Positions 7,105-14,710 of a DNA stretch of 24,646 nt are shown here, piece after piece. Source of the DNA: JAVJSD01 sp040219575 (lineage in GTDB: Bacteria > Planctomycetota > Planctomycetia > Pirellulales > Pirellulaceae). Location of the stretch: NCBI GenBank assembly GCA_040219575.1, contig JAVJSD010000125.1:1-24646 (forward strand), in the 5' to 3' direction. The position numbers and the translations under genes are program-made. Numbering within the stretch: the first letter of the stretch is position 1; each line of letters opens with the position of its first letter. Below the pieces are notes generated by a model. That model was not told the DNA's origin and searched no databases. It worked only from the letters and a program-made list of their open reading frames with translations.

Positions 7105-10005
7105 GTGAGAACAATTCTTCTGAGCCTTTGTGGCGTCCTGGCCGTCGCCGCTTCTATCGCCATGCTCGTCGGCTGTGCGCCGCCGGATGAGGCGCCCCGA
7201 GCCGACGACAGCGATCCTCCACAAGTGAAGTCGGACGCTCCGCCGACCCCAGAGGAACCGGAGCCCCAGCCGACGGCCTCTCCGGCAAGCAACGCCGACA
7301 TGCAGGCCATCGCCGAGGAGGCGTTCGTGTATGGCTTTCCCATGGTCATGAACTACGCCGCGATCAACGAGTATTTCATCAACAAGGATTCGACACAGTA
7401 CAAGTGCGGCTTCAACGAGCTGTTCAATACGGCGCATGTCTACACGCCGGCGGACACTGCGATCGTCACTCCCAACAGTGACACCCCCTACTCGTTTTTC
7501 CTGGGCGACCTGCGGGCCGAGCCCGTCGTGTTCACGACGCCGGAGATCGAAAAGGATCGCTACTACTCGGTGCAACTGGTCGACCTGTACACGTTCAACT
7601 ACGGCTACATCGGCAGCCGCGCCACCGGCGCCGGCGGCGGCGTGTATATGATCGCGGGGCCGAACTGGAAGGGAGAGACGCCGGAGGGAGTCGATAAGGT
7701 GTTCTCCTGCGAGACGGAGTTCACCTTCGGCGTCATCCGGACGCAGCTCTTTGACGCGGCCGATCTCGACAACGTGAAGACGGTTCAAGCTGGTTACAAG
7801 CTGCAAACGCTGTCGTCTTATCTCGAACAACCGGCGCCGCCCGCCGCCTCCGAAATCGACTGGCCGAAGGTCGACAAGGAACTGGCCGCGAGCGATCCGT
7901 TCCGCTATCTGAACTTTGTGCTGCAATTCTGCCCGGCCGCCGGCCCCGCGGAAGCGGAAGCCGCGCTGCGGTCGAAGTTCGCCGCCATCGGCGTCGAAGC
8001 AGGAAAGCCGTTCCCCAGCACGAAGCTTACGCCCGAGCAAGAGGAAGCGTTGAAAGCGGGCATGAAGGCCGGTGGTGAAAAGATCGAACAGCTCGCTGCG
8101 ACGATTGGAAAGGATGTCAACGGCTGGCTTATCGGTTCGGCGTTTGGCGATCGCGAGTTTTTCCAGGGCGATTGGACCCTCCGCGCCGCGGCAGCCAAGT
8201 TGGGGATCTACGGCAACGACGCCGTGGAGGCGACCTATCCCTTGGCGAAACACGATGCCGACGGCGAACCGCTCGACGGCGGCAAGCACAACTACACGCT
8301 GACCTTCGCCGCCGGCGAATTGCCCCCCGTGAACGCCTTCTGGTCGGTCACGATGTACGACGGCAAGACGCAGCTGCTGATCGAAAACCCGATCGACCGC
8401 TATCTGATCAACTCGCCGATGCTGCCGGAGCTCAAGAAGAACGACGACGGATCGCTCACGCTCTACATCCAGAAGGAATCTCCGGGCGAGGAGAAGGAGT
8501 CGAATTGGCTGCCCGCCCCCGACGGTCCCATCTACATGGTGATGCGGCTGTATTGGCCGAAGCCGGAGCCGCCCTCGGTGCTCCCGCCGGGCGAAGGGAC
8601 GTGGCGGCCGCCGAGCGTTGTGCGCGTCGAGAAGGCGGTGGACAAACCTGCCGGCGCTGCCTCGCTCAGTCTCGAAGAGACGCGGGCCATCGCGGAAGAA
8701 GGGTTCATCTACGGCTTGCCGATCGTGATGAACTACGCGGTCATGTATGAATATTCCGTGGACAAGGACTCGGGCCAGTACAAGGCGCCCTTCAACACGA
8801 TCAAGAACGAGACGCAAGTCTTCACCTACAAAGACACGGCCATCGTCACTCCCAACAGCGATACGCCGTATTCCTTCCTGTGGATGGACCTCCGGGCCGA
8901 GCCGATGGTGATCTCGGTCCCGGCCGTCGAAAAGGAGCGCTACTACGCCGTGCAGCTTGAAGACGGCAACACGTTCAACTACGGCTATATCGGCAGCCGC
9001 GCCACCGGCCCCGAGGCGGGCGATTACCTGGTCGCCGGTCCGGACTGGAAAGGAGAGACGCCGCCGGGCGTCAAGAAAGTATTCCGGTCGAGCACGCAGT
9101 TTTCCGTGGCGGGCTTTCGCACGCAGTTGTTCAATCCCGCGGACATGCCGAACGTGGTCAAGGTTCAGGCCGGCTACAAGGCGCAGCCGCTGTCCGCCTT
9201 CCTCAAACAGCCCGCTCCAAAGGCGGCGCCCGAGATCGACTTTCCCAAGATCGACAAGGAGTTGGTGAAGACGGGCTTCTTCGAGTACCTCGATTTCGCC
9301 TTGCAATTCGCCCCGGCCGGGGAGGACGAGAAAGCGATTCGCGCCAAGCTGGCCAAGATCGGCGTGGGCCCGGGCAAGAAGTTCGATTTCAAATCGCTAT
9401 CGCCTGAGCAAAAGGAGCAGGTCGCCCTCGGCATGAAAGCGGGCGCCGAGAAGATTGATCAATATCTGTCCGAGGCGGTGAAGGAAGTCAACGGTTGGAA
9501 GATCGGCGCGTACTTCGGCGACCGGGAGTTCTTCGATGGAAACTGGTTGTTGCGGGCCGCCGGCGCCCAGGCCGGCATCTATGGCAACGACGCCGTGGAA
9601 GCGACATATCCGTTGACGCGGAGCGACGCGGACGGGCAGCCTCTCGACGGCAGCAAGCACAACTACACGCTGACCTTCGCCGCCGGCGAATTGCCCCCCG
9701 TGAACGCTTTCTGGTCGGTCACGATGTACGACGGCCAGACGCAGCTGCTGATCGAGAATCCGATCAATCGCTATCTCATCAACTCGCCCATGTTGCCGGA
9801 CCTCAAGAAGAACGAAGACGGCTCGCTGACGATCTACATCCAGAAGGATTCTCCCGGCGAGGACAAGGAGTCGAACTGGCTGCCCGCACCCGATGGTCCG
9901 ATTTATCTGGCGATGCGGTTGTACTGGCCGAAGCCGGATCCGCCGTCGGTTCTGCCGCCGGGTGAGGGGACGTGGAAGCCGCCCGCCATAGCGCGGGCAA
10001 AGTGA
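7105..10005 (+). CDS. Lipoprotein with two tandem DUF1254-DUF1214 units
   Basis: I start this gene at GTG 7105, preceded by AGGAA at 7095-7099. The frame is open much further upstream, but that part overlaps the sulfatase and is Arg-rich. The 966-residue product starts with a signal peptide and clear lipobox LVGC (C24), then a Pro/Asp/Glu-rich linker. Two homologous units follow: about 66-505 and about 523-966. Each has the DUF1254 motifs (IAEEAFVYGFPMVMNYA, TPNSDTPYSF, YYSVQL...FNYGYIGSRATG) and a DUF1214 tail (GNDAVEATYPL, HNYTLTFAAGELPPVNAFWSVTMYD, LPPGEGTW). Family members (COG5361) normally carry one unit of about 450 residues, so this is an internal duplication. Biochemical function is unknown. 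It sits directly behind the sulfatase and is probably co-expressed with it. Confidence 0.9.
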   Translation: MRTILLSLCGVLAVAASIAMLVGCAPPDEAPRADDSDPPQVKSDAPPTPEEPEPQPTASPASNADMQAIAEEAFVYGFPMVMNYAAINEYFINKDSTQYKCGFNELFNTAHVYTPADTAIVTPNSDTPYSFFLGDLRAEPVVFTTPEIEKDRYYSVQLVDLYTFNYGYIGSRATGAGGGVYMIAGPNWKGETPEGVDKVFSCETEFTFGVIRTQLFDAADLDNVKTVQAGYKLQTLSSYLEQPAPPAASEIDWPKVDKELAASDPFRYLNFVLQFCPAAGPAEAEAALRSKFAAIGVEAGKPFPSTKLTPEQEEALKAGMKAGGEKIEQLAATIGKDVNGWLIGSAFGDREFFQGDWTLRAAAAKLGIYGNDAVEATYPLAKHDADGEPLDGGKHNYTLTFAAGELPPVNAFWSVTMYDGKTQLLIENPIDRYLINSPMLPELKKNDDGSLTLYIQKESPGEEKESNWLPAPDGPIYMVMRLYWPKPEPPSVLPPGEGTWRPPSVVRVEKAVDKPAGAASLSLEETRAIAEEGFIYGLPIVMNYAVMYEYSVDKDSGQYKAPFNTIKNETQVFTYKDTAIVTPNSDTPYSFLWMDLRAEPMVISVPAVEKERYYAVQLEDGNTFNYGYIGSRATGPEAGDYLVAGPDWKGETPPGVKKVFRSSTQFSVAGFRTQLFNPADMPNVVKVQAGYKAQPLSAFLKQPAPKAAPEIDFPKIDKELVKTGFFEYLDFALQFAPAGEDEKAIRAKLAKIGVGPGKKFDFKSLSPEQKEQVALGMKAGAEKIDQYLSEAVKEVNGWKIGAYFGDREFFDGNWLLRAAGAQAGIYGNDAVEATYPLTRSDADGQPLDGSKHNYTLTFAAGELPPVNAFWSVTMYDGQTQLLIENPINRYLINSPMLPDLKKNEDGSLTIYIQKDSPGEDKESNWLPAPDGPIYLAMRLYWPKPDPPSVLPPGEGTWKPPAIARAK

Positions 10006-10028
10006 CGTAGGATGAACAGAAGGGGAGT

Positions 10029-10066
10029 CGGCGTCCGCGGCGAAGTGCCGCGGACGCCGTTCCTTT
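10029..10066 (+). terminator. Strong hairpin terminator
   Basis: A perfect 13-bp stem (CGGCGTCCGCGGC at 10029-10041 with GCCGCGGACGCCG at 10047-10059) encloses a 5-nt GAAGT loop. A pyrimidine-rich TTCCTTT follows. It lies 24 bp after the stop of the DUF1254 gene and is the most convincing intrinsic-terminator structure in the window, although the T-run is interrupted. Confidence 0.75.
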
Positions 10067-10105
10067 CGCGTCGAGGCCACCCCGTAAACTCAGGCGATTG
10101 ACACC

Positions 10106-11050
10106 ATGATACGGATAACCATCGTAGCCCTCCTGATTGCGATATCCGGAGCCGTATTCAGCCAGGCGAAAGACAAAGCCTCCAGGCCGACAGACAAGAA
10201 GAGCTCCGCGAAACGTGATCAAGCGGCGGACGATCTTGCCGCGATCCGGGCGGAGTCGCAAGCTTTTGTCGCCGCGTTCAACAAGAAGGACGCGAAGGCG
10301 GTGGCGGCGCTGTGGACCGAAGACGGCGAGTATCTCGACGACGCCGGGCGAACATTTGCCGGCCGCCAGGCGATCGAAAAGGGCTATGCCGATTTCTTCG
10401 CGGCCCACGGCAAGGCCAAGATCGACCTCCGCGTCATGATCGACTCCTTGCGGTTGCTGGGCCCCAACGCGGCGATCGAAGAAGGCCGCGCCGTCGTCGA
10501 GCCCGCCCCGCAGGGATCGCCGGGGGTGAGCAAGTACACCGTGTTCCACACCAAGGTCGATGGGAAGTGGTTGATGGCCTCGGTCCGCGATACGTGGGTT
10601 GAATCGCCGTCGGCGTACCAGAACATCGCCGACCTGGAGTGGCTGATCGGCGAGTGGTCGGCCGAGGAGCACGGCGCCAAACACGAATCCGTCTGCCGCT
10701 GGGTCGGCAACAAGAGTTTCGTGGAGCGAAAGCACACAGTCGCCTATCCCGATCAGACCACGTCGTCGGGCGTTCAGATCATCGGGTTCAATCCGCAACG
10801 AGGCCACGTCCAGTCGTGGGACTTTACGACGGACGGTGGTCATGCCGTCGGCGCCTGGACGCCCCACGAGAACGGTTGGCGGGCCGAAGTCGTCGGGATG
10901 CTCGGCGACGGCACGCCCACGCGCGCGATCAACGTGCTGACGCGAATCGACGACAACGCTTACGTCTGGCAGTCGATTCAGCGCACGGCCGGCGACGTGG
11001 CGCTGCCCGACAGTGACGAAATCGTCATCAAGCGCCAGCCTCCTCGATGA
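10106..11050 (+). CDS. Secreted SnoaL-like (DUF4440/SgcJ type) two-domain protein
   Basis: The 314-residue product has an N-terminal signal segment (about 1-20) and a Lys/Asp-rich spacer. An NTF2-like SnoaL domain follows at about 41-165, including AFVAAFNKKDAKAVAALWTEDGEYLDDAGRTFAG, GRQAIEKGYADFF and a KWLMASVRDTW strand. This is the pattern usually labelled SgcJ/EcaC family oxidoreductase; that name overstates what is known, because the fold hosts many binding and isomerase activities. A second beta-rich domain at about 174-312 starts LEWLIGEWSAEEHG and has alternating strands of a lipocalin-like kind. I see no metal or redox motif. The ATG has only a weak purine stretch upstream. The preceding terminator suggests a separate transcript. 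Confidence 0.82.
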   Translation: MIRITIVALLIAISGAVFSQAKDKASRPTDKKSSAKRDQAADDLAAIRAESQAFVAAFNKKDAKAVAALWTEDGEYLDDAGRTFAGRQAIEKGYADFFAAHGKAKIDLRVMIDSLRLLGPNAAIEEGRAVVEPAPQGSPGVSKYTVFHTKVDGKWLMASVRDTWVESPSAYQNIADLEWLIGEWSAEEHGAKHESVCRWVGNKSFVERKHTVAYPDQTTSSGVQIIGFNPQRGHVQSWDFTTDGGHAVGAWTPHENGWRAEVVGMLGDGTPTRAINVLTRIDDNAYVWQSIQRTAGDVALPDSDEIVIKRQPPR

Positions 11051-11122
11051 CCCTGCCGCGAATTGCGGCCTCGAGTCAATCCTCCGAACAACATCCCGTT
11101 TGCGCAGACCGGAACCATCGCC

Positions 11123-12718
11123 ATGAAACGCTCTCTCGCCCTCCCCTTGATCCTTAGCCTGTTGTTGGTGCTGCCCGTCGACTCGAGTTGGGGGCGAGGT
11201 TTCGGCGGCGGCGGCGGATTTCATGGCGGCGGCGGAGGAGGATTCCGAGGCGGCGGTGGCGGCCTGGGTGGCGCTGGGCTGGGTGGCGGCGGTGGTTTGG
11301 CCGGCGGGAATCTGGGTGGCGGCCAGCGATTCGCGGGCGGCGGCTTGGCCGCAGGAGGCTTGGGGGGTGGAAATCCAGGCGGTGGACAGCGGTTCGCGGG
11401 AGGCGGTCCCGGTGGAGGACTTGGCGGCGGCGGCTTCGGGGGAGGCGATCTCGGCGGCGCGCGGGACGGTGGACTTGGCGCCGGCGCCGGCGGATTCGGA
11501 GGCGGCGGATTCGGAAGCGGCGGTTTGGGCGGCGGCGGCTTCCGTGGCGGCGCCGGCGGATCTCCCAGTCGATCGCAACTCAGCGGCTTTCTCGGCCTGC
11601 CGTCGGACGGCGGCATGCACTCCCTCAGCTCCACCGGCGTCAACAATTTCAGCCGCAACACCACCAACGTGAACGCCAACATCAATCGCAATTTCAACGT
11701 GGATGGCGCGGCGGGCGGTCTTGGCGGCGCCTTCGACGTCAACCGCGGTGTGACGGAAGGTCCCCGCGGCGGCTACGCCGGCGGCGCGGCGGTCACCGGA
11801 CCACGCGGCAACACGGGGTATCGCGGCGCCGCGTTGGGACCCAACGGCGGCGTGGCGGCGGGACGCGGCGTGGCCGGAGTCGATGGCGGCGGCGCCGCTC
11901 AGGGAGTGGTCGCCGGGCCTGGTGGTCGTGTCGCCGGCGGGAGCGCGGTTCGCGGACCTTACGGCGGCGCGGCGGCTCGCGGATTCGCGGCGGGGCCGCG
12001 CGGATACGCGGCGGGCTTTGCGGCCGTGTCGCCTTCGGGCCGATACGCCAGTGCGACTGCGGTGCGGGGCAGTTTCAACCACTACGGCATCTACCACGCC
12101 GGTTGGTACACGGCGCATCCGGGCGCCTGGTACGCGGCCGGTTGGACTGCGGGCAGCGCCTGGCGAGCGGCCACCTGGACTTCCCTGGGGACGTGGTTCG
12201 CCTACGGCGCGGCTCAGCCGGTGTATTACGACTATGGAAACAACGTCGTCTACCAGGACAACAGCGTCTACGTGAACGGCCAGGACGCCGGCACCTCGCA
12301 GCAGTACTACCAGCAGGCCCAGTCGCTGGCCGAGACCGGCGCCGAGGCGGACGCCTCGACCGAGGGCGATTGGCTGCCGCTGGGGGTGTTCGCCATGAGC
12401 CAGAGCGGCCAGAACAACACCAACATGGTCATTCAACTGGCCGTCAACAAGGCGGGCGTCATTCGCGGCAACTATACCGATACCGCGTCGAACTCGACGT
12501 TGCCGGTCAACGGATCGGTGGACAAGACGACGCAACGGGCCGCCTGGACCATCGGCGACAACACCAGCACCGTCATCGAGACCGGACTGTATAATCTCAC
12601 CAAGGACGAGGCGCCCGCGCTGGTGCACTACGGCGCCGACCGCACCGAGCAATGGCTGCTGGTGCGGTTGAAAGAAGACCCGTCGCAGGGCCAAGCCCAG
12701 GGCCAGGCGGGCGAGTGA
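11123..12718 (+). CDS. Gly-rich secreted protein ('mu-protocadherin'-like of planctomycetes)
   Basis: The ~531-residue protein starts at ATG 11123, with GGAA about 8 bp upstream; a TTG 60 bp earlier is in frame but would precede the signal peptide. Order: signal peptide (1-24); Gly-rich tract of GGG/GGF/GGL units (about 25-150); Asn-rich stretch (NNFSRNTTNVNANINRNFNV); imperfect GP.G/AAG repeats; a Trp/Tyr-rich segment (YHAGWYTAHPGAWYAAGWTAG); and a C-terminal domain containing DWLPLGVFAMSQSG and NMVIQLAVNKAGVIRGNY, ending in a Gln/Gly tail. Such proteins are often annotated as mu-protocadherin-like cell-surface proteins, but no cadherin repeat is visible. The C-terminal domain recurs in planctomycete surface proteins. 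A structural or surface role is inferred. Confidence 0.82.
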   Translation: MKRSLALPLILSLLLVLPVDSSWGRGFGGGGGFHGGGGGGFRGGGGGLGGAGLGGGGGLAGGNLGGGQRFAGGGLAAGGLGGGNPGGGQRFAGGGPGGGLGGGGFGGGDLGGARDGGLGAGAGGFGGGGFGSGGLGGGGFRGGAGGSPSRSQLSGFLGLPSDGGMHSLSSTGVNNFSRNTTNVNANINRNFNVDGAAGGLGGAFDVNRGVTEGPRGGYAGGAAVTGPRGNTGYRGAALGPNGGVAAGRGVAGVDGGGAAQGVVAGPGGRVAGGSAVRGPYGGAAARGFAAGPRGYAAGFAAVSPSGRYASATAVRGSFNHYGIYHAGWYTAHPGAWYAAGWTAGSAWRAATWTSLGTWFAYGAAQPVYYDYGNNVVYQDNSVYVNGQDAGTSQQYYQQAQSLAETGAEADASTEGDWLPLGVFAMSQSGQNNTNMVIQLAVNKAGVIRGNYTDTASNSTLPVNGSVDKTTQRAAWTIGDNTSTVIETGLYNLTKDEAPALVHYGADRTEQWLLVRLKEDPSQGQAQGQAGE

Positions 12719-12749
12719 AGCGAAGCTTGTTCGCGTGGAGCGTTTGTTG

Positions 12750-13186
12750 ATGAACGTGCGGGTGTTCGGCATCAGCGATCGGGCGACGCTCGAGCCGTTG
12801 CCGGAGACGCCTACTGCGTGGGGATGCTGCAAACCGTCGAGTCGGAGGCGTTCCGCGTCAGCGAGCAGGAGCGGTTCTTTCACGAGTTGTTGCGGCTCTC
12901 GGAATTGGCCCGCCAGTTGATCGACGGCGCGGAAGCCCGGGTGGCCAGCCTCGAGCGCGACTACGAACTGACGATGCAGCGGCGTGTCGATAGTCGACTG
13001 CGGTTCCTGACGATTCTTTCCGCCGTGTTCCTGCCGCTGACGCTCATCTCCGCCGTATACGGCATGAACTTCAACGACTTGCCCGGCATGGGCGTGCCGC
13101 TGGGCTACCTGGTTGTCATCGCCCTGATGTTCGCCACCGCGGGCTTCACCGCCGGCTATCTTTACTGGCGAGGCTGGTTCGAGTGA
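12750..13186 (+). pseudogene. CorA-type Mg2+ transporter gene with large internal deletion
   Basis: The 5' end keeps a GGAG (12737-12740), an ATG at 12750 and a CorA-like opening MNVRVFGISDRATLEPLPETP. After about 21 residues the frame becomes nonsense and stops at 12920. From about 12809 another frame carries the normal CorA C-terminus: a long helix (FFHELLRLSELARQLIDGAE...) followed by TM1 ending in the signature YGMNF and TM2 (VPLGYLVVIALMFATAGFTAGYLYW). CorA proteins are about 300 residues or more, so most of the cytoplasmic funnel domain is missing and the two remnants are out of frame. A 122-residue C-terminal piece could in principle start at GTG 12818 or ATG 12824, but would lack the regulatory domain. 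The function is probably lost. Confidence 0.75.
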
Positions 13187-13304
13187 AATCCGGTGCTCCG
13201 CGCGGTCCAACGACGCGCGGCCCGTGAACGCCCTTGCTGCGGCGTGCCTGACCCGAACAGGCTGGTTTTGACGTGTTTCACCCCCTCAGTTCCTCTCCGT
13301 GTAT

Positions 13305-13328
13305 ACTGCAGCGTATCGCATACGCAGT
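13305..13328. other. Hairpin in the leader region of the SASA esterase gene
   Basis: ACTGC (13305-13309) pairs with GCAGT (13324-13328) and GTAT (13313-13316) with ATAC (13320-13323), giving a 9-bp stem with a 3-nt bulge. A TATACT hexamer (13302-13307) overlaps its left arm, but no -35 lies at proper spacing, so I do not call a promoter. Confidence 0.35.
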
Positions 13329-13395
13329 GGCTGTTGATCGCGTTCGCAGTGGCGGTTGGTCGCCATCGTAATTCGGTCGCCGCGGCCCCATCACT

Positions 13396-13420
13396 CACCG
13401 ACTCCACCGACTCCACCGAC
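13396..13420. repeat. CACCGACTC short tandem repeat
   Basis: A 9-bp unit (CACCGACTC) is repeated nearly three times at 13396-13420, about 30 bp upstream of the SASA gene start. It lies in an otherwise unremarkable 262-bp gap. Confidence 0.7.
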
Positions 13421-13448
13421 AATCCTCCGGGGAAGAAGAGATTCCGTC

Positions 13449-14657
13449 ATGAAAACTCGCTCCGTCGTCGTCATCGCGCTCAGCCTGCTCTGCGCTTCGT
13501 ACGCATCCGCGAAAGGGCCGCTCAAGGTCTACATTCTCGCGGGGCAATCCAACATGCAGGGACATGCCCACATTTCGACCTTCGACCATCTGGCGATGGA
13601 TCCCCAGACGGCGCCGCTCTTGAAAGAGATGCGCAATTCCGACGGCACGCCACGGGTTTGCGAGAACGTGTGGATCTCGTCGATTGGAAACGGTGGAAGT
13701 GAAGAGGAGTATCACGGCAAGTTGACGGCGGGCTACGGAGCGGTCGGCCGCGGGACGAAGATCGGGCCGGAGTTCACCTTCGGCATCACTATGCAGAAGA
13801 CCGTCGACGAGCCGATCCTGATCATCAAGACGGCCTGGGGCGGCAAATCGCTGCATACCGATTTTCGTCCTCCCAGCGCCGGGCCCTACGAGTTCAACGA
13901 GTCGCAACTGGAACGGCTCAAGCAGCAGGGCAAGGACATCGATGAAGTCAAAAAGGAACGCGCCCAGGCGTCCGGGCATTATTACCGGCTGATGCTGGAG
14001 CACGTCCAGAAGGTGTTGAAGGACGTTAAGCGCGTCAATCCCGACTATGATCCGGAAGCGGGCTACGAAATCGCCGGGTTCGTCTGGTTCCAGGGCTGGA
14101 ACGACATGGTCGCCCAAGACGTCTATCCCAACCGCGACCAACCGGGAGGGTACGACTTGTACAGCGAACTGATGGCGCAATTCATTCGCGACGTGCGCAA
14201 GGATCTCTCGGCGCCGGAGATGCCGTTTGTGATCGGCGTCATCGGCGTGGGAGGGCCGGTCGAGGATTACGGTCCGTCGCAGCAGCGATACAAGAGCGTG
14301 CACGACGGGATTCGTAAGGCCATGGCCGCTCCGGCGTCGCTTCCGGAGTTCAAGGGCAACGTGGCCGCCGTCCTTACCGAAAAGTACTGGGACGCGGAAC
14401 TGGACGAACTCAAGGAGCGAGGAGCGCAGCTCAATGCGAAGGCGCAGGAGTTGAAGAAGGACGAGAGCCTGAGCCGTCAGGAGCGTGAACAGGCGCTCGA
14501 AAAGTTTCGGGCCGAGCTCTACACGCCGCGGGAGTTGGAAGTCCTCAAGGGCAGCTCCAACGCCGCCTATCACTACAACGGCTCCGCGAAGATCATGGCG
14601 CAAATCGGCAAGGGCTTCGCCGAAGCGATGGCGTCGATGAGCGAATCCTCGAACTAA
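13449..14657 (+). CDS. Secreted SASA-domain (sialate O-acetylesterase-like) esterase
   Basis: The ATG at 13449 begins a signal peptide (MKTRSVVVIALSLLCASYASA) and has a purine-rich GGGGAAGAAGAG upstream; the frame is open further 5' but without a plausible start signal. The ~402-residue product has the SASA/SGNH-hydrolase block I, YILAGQSNMQGH, with nucleophile S34. Later blocks are AWGGKSLHTDF and GFVWFQGWNDM, which holds the conserved Gly-Trp-Asn region. The family (PF03629) removes O-acetyl groups from sialic acids or other carbohydrates; in planctomycetes the substrates are probably algal or plant polysaccharides, which is inference. A long charged helical segment near 315-365 is an insertion before the C-terminus. 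The DUF6288 gene follows 53 bp downstream. Confidence 0.85.
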   Translation: MKTRSVVVIALSLLCASYASAKGPLKVYILAGQSNMQGHAHISTFDHLAMDPQTAPLLKEMRNSDGTPRVCENVWISSIGNGGSEEEYHGKLTAGYGAVGRGTKIGPEFTFGITMQKTVDEPILIIKTAWGGKSLHTDFRPPSAGPYEFNESQLERLKQQGKDIDEVKKERAQASGHYYRLMLEHVQKVLKDVKRVNPDYDPEAGYEIAGFVWFQGWNDMVAQDVYPNRDQPGGYDLYSELMAQFIRDVRKDLSAPEMPFVIGVIGVGGPVEDYGPSQQRYKSVHDGIRKAMAAPASLPEFKGNVAAVLTEKYWDAELDELKERGAQLNAKAQELKKDESLSRQEREQALEKFRAELYTPRELEVLKGSSNAAYHYNGSAKIMAQIGKGFAEAMASMSESSN

Positions 14658-14710
14658 ATGTGTCGAGCAGCCCTTGGCACTTAGCTCGTACGCGAAACCC
14701 AGAAAGCTCT

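Noticed and set aside
7081..9306. Long minus-strand open frame opposite the DUF1254 gene
   Set aside because: Shadow of a GC-rich coding region; it even repeats where the real gene repeats.
11200..11570. GGC-rich repeats resembling a tandem repeat array
   Set aside because: These are codons of the Gly-rich tract, irregular in spacing and coding.
9803..13210. Very long minus-strand frame spanning several genes
   Set aside because: Crosses the terminator and four + strand genes or remnants with recognisable families; composition is low complexity.
13268..13307. TTGACG and TATACT as a promoter for the SASA gene
   Set aside because: The spacing is about 28 bp, too long for a sigma70 promoter.
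13193..13448. Small ORFs between the CorA remnant and the SASA gene
   Set aside because: No RBS, abnormal composition, and they run into the true SASA signal peptide in another frame.
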